Of a stretch of 8,512 nt of DNA, positions 1 through 6,168 are shown piece after piece (position 1 is the stretch's first letter; each line of letters starts with the position of its first letter). The stretch comes from Candidatus Peregrinibacteria bacterium (GTDB taxonomy: Bacteria; Patescibacteriota; Gracilibacteria; UBA1369; JACRIC01). The notes beneath the pieces are model-generated. The model did no database searches and was not told the DNA's origin. It was given only the letters and a program-made list of their open reading frames with translations. The position numbers were made by a program, and so were the translations under genes. Where the stretch lies: contig JACRIC010000096.1 in NCBI GenBank assembly GCA_016235915.1, forward strand, positions 1 to 8,512, given 5' to 3'.

Positions 1-122
1 GGAGCATTTATGAATCAGGACTTCCTTACTCTGAACGGCTGAAACTACAACAGGCCAGGGCAACAGCAACAGCAGAAGCCCATAAAAAACGTGAAGCAAA
101 AAAAGCAAAACCCGCCGCGTAA
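1..122 (+). CDS. C-terminal end of an unidentified protein with a basic tail (5' end outside window)
   Basis: Reading from base 3, an open frame runs to a TAA at 120-122 and gives about 39 residues: a stretch containing YESGLPYSERLKLQQ, then an Ala/Thr/Lys-rich tail ending KKREAKKAKPAA. A Lys/Ala-rich C-terminal tail is common in nucleic-acid-binding and ribosome-associated proteins, but this is too little sequence to name a family and I do not recognise it. The gap to the next start codon is 25 bases with no visible terminator, so it may be in one operon with the genes at 148 and 507. The reading frame is supported by being open to the window edge and by ending just before the next gene; chance remains possible because of its short length. 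Confidence 0.5.
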   Translation, partial: SIYESGLPYSERLKLQQARATATAEAHKKREAKKAKPAA

Positions 123-147
123 TATTTTTCATCATTAACATTATCCC

Positions 148-510
148 ATGCCAAAACAAACACTCAAAGGATTCGATTACTTCTCCTACATTGACCAGAT
201 CATGCGGGATTTGAAACTTCCGGAAAATACGCCGGAGGAAAACCGTCAGAAAATTCGAGCTCTCGTGGAAGAACTGGTGGATGATCGAATCATTCAAATC
301 GTGCTTTCCATGTTCGATAAAAAAAAGTTTGATATGATGGATGAAATGATGAAAAAAAATTCTGATATGGATGAATCCGAGGCGCTTTTTATTGTCGCGG
401 ACACGATTGCCGATCTTCCTCTTAAACTTGATCGCGCGCTTGACGGACTTCGCGATGAATTTACTCATTACGGCGATCTGTATCCTCAAGTCAAAAAAAC
501 TGCTTTATGA
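148..510 (+). CDS. Small helical protein, DUF5663-like, function unknown
   Basis: This encodes 120 aa, acidic and predicted mostly alpha-helical, with no signal peptide or membrane segment. The N-terminal half (about residues 13-60: IDQIMRDLKLPENTPEENRQ, then a helix containing LVEELVDDRIIQIVL) follows a pattern I associate with DUF5663, a small family common in Patescibacteria: a short helix, a 'LP..tpEE..' turn, then a long helix ending in a hydrophobic 'R(I/V)...VL' stretch. That assignment is from memory and was not searched. The middle is Met/Asp/Lys-rich (FDMMDEMMKK). The stop codon overlaps the start of the 885-aa gene as ATGA (507-510), so the two are probably translationally coupled. 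No Shine-Dalgarno is visible before the ATG; the preceding bases are AT-rich. A role as a small partner or chaperone of the large downstream protein is inference from the overlap only. Confidence 0.75.
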   Translation: MPKQTLKGFDYFSYIDQIMRDLKLPENTPEENRQKIRALVEELVDDRIIQIVLSMFDKKKFDMMDEMMKKNSDMDESEALFIVADTIADLPLKLDRALDGLRDEFTHYGDLYPQVKKTAL

Positions 511-3164
511 ATCTGTTTTTCTCTCTTTCACAGGCCATTTTTTCCTCTCGCGCGGACAGCATCCGTGAATCGCGATTGTGCTTTAATATTCCTCAAAAGG
601 AAGTGATTCAATATCAAAGCGTCGTCAAAGATCGCGAACGAAATGCGGGGAAAGTGGAAACCTTCGATGCCACCACCATCGATCATTTTTTCAAACAAGA
701 AAATATCAAAAATAAAAATTTGCTTGATGAGCATTTGAATACCTATCATCTTGAAAAGTTTTTGAAATATTCGCGAGATACGGAAAGAACTTCTTTAACC
801 GCTGATGAACTGAAACTTCTCGCTTTTTATGAAACCAAACCGCATCCGACCGATCCAGTTCCCGATGTCCGAAAACTATCTGCCGATATTGAAAAGCAAC
901 TGCAGGGCACTGAAGATCAACTCAAAGCATCACCTGCTTCTGCCTCCCTTTTGGCTGAAAAAACTCGCCTCTTAGCCGAACAAACGAAGTATCGGGACAT
1001 TCAACTCATTGAAGAGTTCGGCATTTTGGAAATGAATCAAAAACTCGCCATTGATAAACAGCGCCAAGAAGACCGAATCGACGCGGTCACGGAAAATGGC
1101 GGCAGTCTCGGACAAGCACTTTCCGATACCTATAAAGATGTGAAAAAAAATTGGAGGAAAATGTCGTCCGGCGAGAAATGGTTTATGGCGATTGCCGGCA
1201 TTGTTACGGCGTATGTGCTCAATCAAAAACAAGGCGAAACTACCGAGCGCGTCAAAACTTTTCTTTTTGGTCTTGGAAAATGGTCGATCGTCGGTCTTTT
1301 TGCCAATCAACTTGTAAAACTCAAGACCGGAAAAAGCGCGGTGGGATGGCTCGGCCAGATGGCTGATGATTCAGCGAACAAGACCGAGCTTATCAAAGAA
1401 AAATTCGGCACTGATCAAAAGGAAGCGGAAATTTTCAAAAAAGGAATGGTCTTTCTCGATACTCTCAAATATAATGAAATTTTTCCTCGCTACTCGGACA
1501 TGCGAATTGAAATCGAAGCCGCGCGCCGCGACAACGAAAGCCTCGTAGATCTTGCCAAACGAAACCCCGAGCTTTTTTCTAAAATGCCGAGAAAGGGCGA
1601 AATGAAACTGTGGGAAGTGTACATCGCGCTTGATGTTTTTTTCAAGAGATATGAACCCGAGATCATTGGACCGAAATACCAAAACGAACCAGATCTTTCT
1701 TTTATCGAGATGCTTTCGCGAGAAATGGTGGATGATCCAAGCTGTCAATGGCGGCCCGGAGGATTCATGGGAGTCATGTTTGACGATGGGCTGGCGGCTA
1801 CCAGTACAGCCGCAAGTAGCGCTTATGAGGCGGTGGCCGGTGTTTCCCGATCTGTTCTTGACAGAATAAAAACGTGGGGACTGGGAGAGAATGTGGAAAA
1901 AGTGGTGGATGCCACCGGCACATTTTTTAAGGTTACCTATCGCGATCATAAACTCTTTTTTCAAGAAGTTGGTAGCGGGGCTTTGAATCTTGTTAAAATC
2001 GGGTTAGGCATTTTACCTTTTACCATTTATCACGGAGCAAAAGTGGTCAATTGGACTGCGGAATACATCGATCAATTTATTCGCCATCAGGATTCTGCGT
2101 ATGAAGCGATGTTTGCCGAACATATCACCGACGTTTCGAACCTTCCCGATCTTTTTTCCAATCCCGCCTATCGTTCCAGTCAAGGTATTTTCTTTGACAG
2201 CTTTCAAAAGGCTCATACGCGAGGGGCATTCGATACCACTCAAAACAAATATACGAACGAGCCGTATTATGAAGATCCTGCCGGAAACGCCGCGTACTAT
2301 ATTGTTAGAATTCCCATGAAAGCAACCGGCATGAACCGCGATTTTTTTATCAATCATTATAACGAAGCGTATACAAAGGCCGCGGATTTTCTTTCCACAA
2401 AAAATAATGTTGCTGGCGAATATATCGAAGCCGTCACGAGCACGGTTTCAGCCGCAGATAATCAATTTAATCTCTTGATTCGGGCGCCGAAAAAAACGTC
2501 TCTCGAGTATGTGTCTCGGAGAAGTGGAGAATGGCCTGCAGGTCCGGCGTACCGCATGAAAAAAGCCACTGATCTGCTCGAAGCCTCGTTTAAAGCTGTT
2601 ACCCCTCTTGATCGAGATGAAATACAGTGGAATAACGGTTTACGGGATGCGGCTTCTGTTACGAAATTACTGAACTATTTTCAAACACTGTATGGCGGAA
2701 AGGGTTATTCAGAGAAAGCGGTTCTCACGATGATGAAAAATATGTCTCCCGAGGAACGCTATCGAATTCTTCACACCGAACTTCACATCACCAACCTGTA
2801 CCCTGTGGAACGGTTAGCGGCCACCAAGGATCGTCTGCAGAGCTTAAAAGGATACATGGCTCTTGCGCTTAATAAAAAAGGTATTGTCAATGAAGCGTCT
2901 GAAACGAATCGTCTTTATTATCAGGATGTTTTGAGAAGGGCGCGAACGCAGGCATTTTCAACCATTTTGCGAGCTTCCGACGCAACTTTGAATTCTGAAA
3001 AAGAAGCGGCTGAGAGCGAAGTCATCCGTGCCTCTCTCAATGCTCTGGTAACGTATCTCGTCAATCAAGGAAAAGTCGCGGTTGGAAAAGAAAACGATAC
3101 TTTGAACGGTCTCATCAAAGGTTTTGTGAACCCTGACGGAATACCATGGGTGCCGTTTTTTTAG
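507..3164 (+). CDS. Large membrane-associated orphan protein (885 aa)
   Basis: I do not recognise a family for this 885-aa protein. It starts at the ATG that overlaps the previous stop (ATGA); there is no Shine-Dalgarno, so translation probably depends on coupling. The first 14 residues (MNLFFSLSQAIFSS) are mildly hydrophobic but too short for a clear signal peptide. Residues about 120-200 are rich in Lys, Glu and Gln and look like a coiled coil (AEKTRLLAEQTKYRDIQLIE). Hydrophobic segments at about 222-240 (WFMAIAGIVTAYVL) and 248-271 (FLFGLGKWSIVGLFANQLV) could form a membrane hairpin; a weaker one is at about 491-512 (LVKIGLGILPFTIYHGAKVV). The rest is a long, soluble-looking C-terminal region (about 515-885) without Cys clusters, Walker motifs or a HExxH. 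This suggests a membrane-anchored structural or envelope protein, with low certainty. The gene ends in Phe-Phe codons that form the T-run of a terminator-like hairpin. Confidence 0.85.
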   Translation: MNLFFSLSQAIFSSRADSIRESRLCFNIPQKEVIQYQSVVKDRERNAGKVETFDATTIDHFFKQENIKNKNLLDEHLNTYHLEKFLKYSRDTERTSLTADELKLLAFYETKPHPTDPVPDVRKLSADIEKQLQGTEDQLKASPASASLLAEKTRLLAEQTKYRDIQLIEEFGILEMNQKLAIDKQRQEDRIDAVTENGGSLGQALSDTYKDVKKNWRKMSSGEKWFMAIAGIVTAYVLNQKQGETTERVKTFLFGLGKWSIVGLFANQLVKLKTGKSAVGWLGQMADDSANKTELIKEKFGTDQKEAEIFKKGMVFLDTLKYNEIFPRYSDMRIEIEAARRDNESLVDLAKRNPELFSKMPRKGEMKLWEVYIALDVFFKRYEPEIIGPKYQNEPDLSFIEMLSREMVDDPSCQWRPGGFMGVMFDDGLAATSTAASSAYEAVAGVSRSVLDRIKTWGLGENVEKVVDATGTFFKVTYRDHKLFFQEVGSGALNLVKIGLGILPFTIYHGAKVVNWTAEYIDQFIRHQDSAYEAMFAEHITDVSNLPDLFSNPAYRSSQGIFFDSFQKAHTRGAFDTTQNKYTNEPYYEDPAGNAAYYIVRIPMKATGMNRDFFINHYNEAYTKAADFLSTKNNVAGEYIEAVTSTVSAADNQFNLLIRAPKKTSLEYVSRRSGEWPAGPAYRMKKATDLLEASFKAVTPLDRDEIQWNNGLRDAASVTKLLNYFQTLYGGKGYSEKAVLTMMKNMSPEERYRILHTELHITNLYPVERLAATKDRLQSLKGYMALALNKKGIVNEASETNRLYYQDVLRRARTQAFSTILRASDATLNSEKEAAESEVIRASLNALVTYLVNQGKVAVGKENDTLNGLIKGFVNPDGIPWVPFF
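3136..3162 (+). terminator. Weak intrinsic-terminator-like hairpin in the 3' end of the 885-aa gene
   Basis: ACGG at 3136-3139 can pair with CCGT at 3153-3156, and ACC at 3143-3145 with GGT at 3149-3151, separated by a small asymmetric internal loop and capped by ATG. A run of seven T (3156-3162) follows directly and leads into the TAG stop. The stem is short, so termination strength is uncertain. It fits the change of transcription unit here, because a clear promoter for the next gene lies 50 bases downstream. Confidence 0.4.
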
Positions 3165-3215
3165 GATGCGGATATTTTCGCTATTGACTTTTTTAAGGTG
3201 AATTATTTTTTCTCT

Positions 3216-3243
3216 TTGACATATTTCCCAAATGTGCTAGAGT
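3216..3243 (+). promoter_or_regulatory. Extended -10 promoter of the metallopeptidase gene
   Basis: A perfect -35 box TTGACA (3216-3221) is followed by a 16-base spacer and TAGAGT (3238-3243), preceded by TG at 3235-3236 (extended -10). Transcription would start near 3250, leaving an 18-base leader that holds a Shine-Dalgarno-like AAAAGG (3257-3262) five bases before the ATG at 3268. Confidence 0.65.
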
Positions 3244-3267
3244 GACTTCCTTTCATAAAAGGTCGTC

Positions 3268-4005
3268 ATGAAATTCTCGCACTTTTTGGCTTTGGTATTG
3301 AGCTTTTTTGCACTTTTCGGTGCGCTGGTCGGGCCAATAGGCAGTTTTCGAGCTGGCGCGGATTCGACAGTGAATAACGGCACGGAAATTCAAATTTCCG
3401 GCACAGCTTCCGATCTCGAAATTTCAGCTTGCATACAAACCATTTCCTCCACTTTTTCCATTGTGCCATCGGAACACCTTGCGGCACTGAAAACCCTTGT
3501 TCTCGACTTCAATCCTGCCGCCAATCGCGGACTCGGCGGGCAATCTCTTATCCGCATTCGTTGTACCGGCATGCCCGAAAATGAACTGCGAAGCGTCTTT
3601 ATTCATGAAATTGGGCATATCGTTGACACCGGCCTGCTCGATGGCCATTCTGAGACGGGAGAAAGTTCGTTTCTCGACGGTTTACGCTCCGTTTTTCAAG
3701 ATGATCCGAGTCTTGATTTTTATACATTCAATTTTTCTGATTCAAGTTCGCTCACCAATATCGCGAAACCTCAAGATTTCGTTTCCGGCTACGCGCAAAG
3801 CGATGTTTTTGAGGATTTTTCTGAAAGCTATACCTATTATATACTGCACGGAGCGAAATTCCGATTTCTCAGCCGTTTTCATCCTGTTCTGCGCGCCAAA
3901 TACGCGTTTTTGAAAGATCGCGTGTTTGATGGGCGAGAATACGGTGCGGAGCGCGTCGAGATGACCCGTGTGAATGCGAGACCGTTTGATGTGACGAAAT
4001 TATGA
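3268..4005 (+). CDS. Secreted zinc metallopeptidase (HExxH gluzincin, ATLF/PPEP-like)
   Basis: This encodes 245 aa. Residues 1 to about 31 form a signal peptide: a Lys near the N-terminus, a hydrophobic core (FLALVLSFFALFGALVG) and an AxA-type site in SFRAGA-DS. The catalytic motif H113-E-I-G-H117 is followed by IVD, giving zinc ligands His113 and His117 and general base Glu114. About 70 residues later come FVSGYAQ (173-179) and EDFSESYTYY (182-191); Glu186 is the likely third zinc ligand. This 'HExGHxxD ... F(V/T)S.YA ... EDF(A/S)E' order matches gluzincins related to the anthrax-lethal-factor/Pro-Pro endopeptidase group, although the exact family was not searched. It probably acts outside the membrane on surface or envelope protein. 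The start is supported by an AAAAGG site and the promoter at 3216. The stop overlaps the start of a 45-codon ORF as ATGA. The native substrate is unknown. Confidence 0.85.
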   Translation: MKFSHFLALVLSFFALFGALVGPIGSFRAGADSTVNNGTEIQISGTASDLEISACIQTISSTFSIVPSEHLAALKTLVLDFNPAANRGLGGQSLIRIRCTGMPENELRSVFIHEIGHIVDTGLLDGHSETGESSFLDGLRSVFQDDPSLDFYTFNFSDSSSLTNIAKPQDFVSGYAQSDVFEDFSESYTYYILHGAKFRFLSRFHPVLRAKYAFLKDRVFDGREYGAERVEMTRVNARPFDVTKL

Positions 4006-4139
4006 ACCATTTTCCTCCACATTTCAGATTACGGCTTCTGGCGGCGCTCCAAAATAACGCTGGCATCCGTCAACTTACCTTGGCCTATCAGATCCTCCGG
4101 TCTCACCGAAGCCCAGTGCGCTTGATTTCACGTATGTAG
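4002..4139 (+). CDS. Possible small basic protein (45 aa) coupled to the metallopeptidase gene
   Basis: This 45-codon frame opens at the ATG overlapping the metallopeptidase stop (ATGA, 4002-4005) and ends at TAG 4137-4139. The product is strongly basic, with many Arg and His and no acidic residue, and contains LRLLAALQNNAGIRQLTLAYQ, which could fold as one amphipathic helix followed by an Arg-rich tail. No family is recognised. In favour: the same overlap style as 507-510, no other gene in this interval, and an end just before the next promoter. Against: it is short, has an unusual composition and no independent ribosome binding site, and ATGA overlaps arise easily by chance. It could be a decayed gene remnant. 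Confidence 0.3.
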   Translation: MNHFPPHFRLRLLAALQNNAGIRQLTLAYQILRSHRSPVRLISRM

Positions 4140-4163
4140 GAAAGTTTCGACTCGATTTTTTTC

Positions 4164-4192
4164 TTGCAAATTTTCCGATTTTCCGATAGTAT
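4164..4192 (+). promoter_or_regulatory. Promoter of the toxin-antitoxin operon
   Basis: TTGCAA (4164-4169) and TAGTAT (4187-4192) are spaced by 17 bases; an AT-rich TATATATT run continues past the -10. It predicts a transcription start near 4199-4201 and a leader of about 25 bases before the ATG at 4224. The leader has no Shine-Dalgarno. Confidence 0.5.
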
Positions 4193-4202
4193 ATATTCGG
4201 AA
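4171..4202 (+). promoter_or_regulatory. Repeat-rich operator candidate over the toxin-antitoxin promoter
   Basis: Two adjacent direct copies of TTTTCCGA lie at 4171-4178 and 4179-4186 (8-base period). The second contains TTCCGA (4181-4186), which is the exact inverse of TCGGAA at 4197-4202, with 10 bases between. The array lies in the -35/-10 spacer and over the -10 box, where a repressor would block polymerase. AbrB/MazE-type antitoxins generally bind their own promoters, so the AbrB-like protein is the expected ligand; that link is inferred. Confidence 0.5.
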
Positions 4203-4223
4203 TATTTACTTTTCTCCATTCTT

Positions 4224-4481
4224 ATGACTCATTCAGCTTTTCCTTCATCGAAAGGACAGATCACCATTCCCTTTCCCATTCGTAAAAAATACGGCATTTC
4301 TGAAAATACGCCAGTGCAAATCATTGATTCCGACAATGGAGTTATTCAGCTTCGCATCATGAGCGTCATTGATTATTCCGATATTGAATATTTTGAAAAT
4401 GATACGGAGGTCGGGTTGAAATTTCGGAAGGGTATTGATCCAAAGGTTCTTATTGATAAAATTCAGGAAATCGATGGATAA
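4224..4481 (+). CDS. AbrB/MazE-type (SpoVT-AbrB fold) antitoxin
   Basis: This encodes 85 aa. Residues about 5-45 show the swapped-hairpin DNA-binding pattern: SSKGQITIPFPIRKKYGI, then an acidic turn and a second beta-hairpin (VQIIDSDNGVIQLR). The 'KGQITIP..IRKK.GI' signature is characteristic of this superfamily. The C-terminal part (about 46-85) is acidic (DYSDIEYFENDTE) and ends in a helix, as expected of the segment that wraps and neutralises the toxin. An in-frame ATG exists 60 bases upstream at 4164, but that lies in the promoter -35 box, so the ATG at 4224 is chosen. The 3' end overlaps the RelE-like gene by 8 bases. Expected role: bind the toxin and repress the operon promoter. Family assignment is firm; partnership is inferred from overlap and order. 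Confidence 0.88.
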   Translation: MTHSAFPSSKGQITIPFPIRKKYGISENTPVQIIDSDNGVIQLRIMSVIDYSDIEYFENDTEVGLKFRKGIDPKVLIDKIQEIDG

Positions 4482-4713
4482 AATTACGAAGTTTTTGCAA
4501 ACATTACGGAAAGATGAACGCAGGCTTATTCTTGCGGTTTTAGACGATGTGCGGATACTTCGTTTAGACGGTCTTGATGTTCTTGCTCTTTCAGGTTATA
4601 AGGATATCTTTCGAGTGAGAAAAAGTCGATTTCGGATTATATTTTCCAAAAAAGATGGCCGAGGCTATCTTTTGGAAGTGAATTATCGGAAGGATGCGTA
4701 TAAGAGATTTTAG
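4474..4713 (+). CDS. RelE/ParE-superfamily toxin
   Basis: This encodes 79 aa. The start ATG is inside the end of the antitoxin gene (8-base overlap) and is preceded by an AGGAAA site six to seven bases upstream, so it is preferred to the in-frame ATG at 4435. The fold pattern is typical: two N-terminal helices (about 1-30), then LSGYKDIFRVRKSRFRIIF (39-57), in which a basic beta-strand carries Arg47, Arg49, Lys50, Arg52 and Arg54, and a final strand and tail LLEVNYRKDAYKRF (66-79). The 'G.(Y)..(F/Y)R.R.(G/S).(Y/F)RI(I/V)F' core and the 'RKD.Y' end are those of RelE-type ribosome-dependent mRNA endonucleases; some relatives (ParE) instead target gyrase. Full length looks intact. No terminal hairpin of its own is seen; the palindromic element at 4726 lies just downstream. 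Confidence 0.85.
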   Translation: MDKITKFLQTLRKDERRLILAVLDDVRILRLDGLDVLALSGYKDIFRVRKSRFRIIFSKKDGRGYLLEVNYRKDAYKRF

Positions 4714-4725
4714 AGATAATTTATG

Positions 4726-4782
4726 GAGATTCCTGATCAGGATTCGGTCGCCTGAGGCGACACGATCCTGTCAGGAATGACA
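4726..4782 (-). repeat. Palindromic element, copy A, overlapping the 3' end of hisS
   Basis: This 57-base near-perfect hairpin has an outer stem ATTCCTGA/TCAGGAAT with a one-base bulge, then CAGGAT/ATCCTG, a three-base mismatch, and an apical GTCGCC/GGCGAC stem with a TGA loop (4753-4755). Its ends, GAGATTCC and GGAATGACA, match copy B at 8336-8390 except for a compensating G/C exchange. It lies between two converging genes and supplies the last 14 codons and the TGA stop of hisS. The hairpin could also slow transcription from either side, but no T-run follows on either strand. It contains the 12-base palindrome TCCTGATCAGGA (4731-4742). Confidence 0.7.
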
Positions 4783-6065
4783 TCCATGCGCATAGTCTTT
4801 TGGCTCCCATCCGCCATATTTTTCACCACCACCTTCCCCTCTGCGACTTCATCCGGACCGATGACCACTATATAAGGTATTGCTAACCTGTCGGCGTATT
4901 TGAACTGTTTTCCAAGTTTCGCGTCTGATTCAGGGTAGACCATGGTTTTTATGCCTTTGTTACGGAGAAATTGGGCTGTCTCAATAGATTTCCCGACCAA
5001 TTCCTCGTTAAAAATAGTCACCAGAACGGCCGCAGGAGCCGTGTTTTTCGGCCCCAGATTGAGCTCTTTGATCGCCATGCAGATCGGCTCAAAACCAATT
5101 CCTACTCCAGTTCCGCTCAACTTTTTATCCGAAAAACGACTGCAAAGCTCGCTGTATCGCCCACCGCCTGCCAGAGACGCATTTCCGAAACTCGGCAGTT
5201 TCACCTCAAAAACGATTCCCGTGTAATAATCGAGGCCACGCACCAAACTCGGCTTCAATCTGTAATTTTTTTGAGGAATGTTGTAGTGCGCGAGGTATTG
5301 CACCAGCTTTTTCAGTTCAGAAACGCCATTTTCACCTTCATTATCCCCTTTTACCATCTTTGAGAGGTTGCCGAGCGCCGATTCAACCTTTTCATCATCT
5401 TTTTCAAGAAAATTCAGAATCGCCGGAATGGCTTTCGCCGAAATACCTCGGGTTTTGAGCTCCTCCTCCACCCCTTTCATTCCAATTTTATCCACCTTAT
5501 CAATGGAGCGAAGGACATCAATATGTGCCTTTTCCGGCAAATCGAGCGTTCGGAGAAATCCATTCACTGCCTTTCGATGGTTGATATATATTTGATGATC
5601 GGAGAGACCGAGCGCCGTAAATCCCTCATGCAAAACCGCGATAATTTCACTTTCCGCCATCACATCGTCCGAGCCGATGATGTCGATGTCGCACTGGTAA
5701 AATTCGCGTTTTCTCCCCTTACGAGCAGAATCGGCCCTCCAGACTCGGTTTATTTCATATCGTTTAAAAGGAAACGTGAGCCGAGCTTCGTGCTGAGTCA
5801 TGACGCGCGCGAGAGGAACCGTCTGATCATAACGGAGCGCCACTTCTCGGTCGCCAAGGTCTTTGAATTTATAAATCAGCTTCTCCTCTTCTCCGTAGCT
5901 TCCGAGCAGAACATCTGCGTATTCGATGGCGGGAGTTTCGAGTTCTCCGTAACCGTATTTTTGGAAAATTTTGATCCAAGTTTCTTTGACATGGCGGCGG
6001 AGAGCCATTTCATCGGGGAGATAGTCGGTCATGCCCTGGAGGGTGCGGGGTTCGATTTTTTGCAT
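4737..6065 (-). CDS. hisS: Histidyl-tRNA synthetase
   Basis: This encodes a 442-aa class II aminoacyl-tRNA synthetase that charges tRNA-His with histidine using ATP in the cytoplasm. Visible signatures: ALRYDQTVPLAR (76-87), motif 2 RVWRADSARKGRKREFYQCD (107-126), the histidine-binding LVRGLDYYTG (274-283) and GGGRYSEL (300-307), and motif 3 GTGVGIGFEPI (318-328). The C-terminal anticodon-binding domain spans about 345-427 (AAVLVTIFNEEL ... IPYIVVIGPDEV). The length is slightly above the usual 420-430 aa because the last 14 residues (VIPDRIVSPQATES) are encoded by the palindromic element at 4726-4782. The ATG at 6065 gives the expected N-terminus (PRTLQGMTDYLPDE, like 'p.GT.D.lP'); no Shine-Dalgarno is seen. 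It is divergent from the tRNA-His gene with a 103-base gap. No T-box leader is visible. Confidence 0.97.
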   Translation of the reverse strand: MQKIEPRTLQGMTDYLPDEMALRRHVKETWIKIFQKYGYGELETPAIEYADVLLGSYGEEEKLIYKFKDLGDREVALRYDQTVPLARVMTQHEARLTFPFKRYEINRVWRADSARKGRKREFYQCDIDIIGSDDVMAESEIIAVLHEGFTALGLSDHQIYINHRKAVNGFLRTLDLPEKAHIDVLRSIDKVDKIGMKGVEEELKTRGISAKAIPAILNFLEKDDEKVESALGNLSKMVKGDNEGENGVSELKKLVQYLAHYNIPQKNYRLKPSLVRGLDYYTGIVFEVKLPSFGNASLAGGGRYSELCSRFSDKKLSGTGVGIGFEPICMAIKELNLGPKNTAPAAVLVTIFNEELVGKSIETAQFLRNKGIKTMVYPESDAKLGKQFKYADRLAIPYIVVIGPDEVAEGKVVVKNMADGSQKTMRMDVIPDRIVSPQATES

Positions 6066-6095
6066 GGTTCATGGGCGTTATTTCTCTCACGGCCT

Positions 6096-6124
6096 ATTAT
6101 GACAAAAAATGTGAATTTTGCGAA
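6096..6124 (-). promoter_or_regulatory. Predicted hisS promoter
   Basis: On the - strand, TTCGCA (6124-6119, 4 of 6 matches to the -35 consensus) is followed by a 17-base spacer and CATAAT (6101-6096, 5 of 6 matches). Transcription would start near 6089, giving a leader of about 24 bases. The -35 box overlaps the predicted -35 box of the divergent tRNA-His promoter. Confidence 0.45.
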
Positions 6125-6145
6125 TGGAAATTTTTACGATACAAT
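6118..6145 (+). promoter_or_regulatory. Predicted tRNA-His promoter
   Basis: TTGCGA (6118-6123), a 16-base spacer and TACAAT (6140-6145) predict a start near 6152, about 17 bases before the tRNA. The -10 box sits in a small inverted repeat, CGATA (6137-6141) and TATCG (6145-6149), which may be an operator or chance. Confidence 0.5.
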
Positions 6146-6168
6146 ATCGGAGGTTTTGGGAAGCGTGT

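Noticed and set aside
1371..1964. 197-codon open frame on the - strand inside the 885-aa gene.
   Set aside because: Composition is typical of an antisense shadow (His-, Phe- and Lys-rich, no domain), and the + strand frame is continuous across it.
3184..3210. TTGACT at 3184-3189 as another -35 box.
   Set aside because: No acceptable -10 box lies 16-18 bases downstream; the TTGACA at 3216 with an extended -10 is far better.
4164..4223. Longer N-terminus (20 extra residues) for the AbrB-like antitoxin.
   Set aside because: The upstream ATG lies in the predicted promoter -35 box and the extra residues do not belong to the fold; the ATG at 4224 gives the family's normal start.
4435..4473. Earlier in-frame ATG for the RelE-like toxin.
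   Set aside because: It would add 13 residues overlapping the antitoxin frame, and the ATG at 4474 has an AGGAAA site and the normal family N-terminus.
4731..4742. Perfect 12-base palindrome TCCTGATCAGGA as a separate operator.
   Set aside because: It is fully contained in the arm of the larger palindromic element at 4726-4782, which explains it.
6066..6168. T-box or other riboswitch leader for hisS.
   Set aside because: The predicted leader is only about 24 bases, and no T-box core or specifier hairpin is visible.
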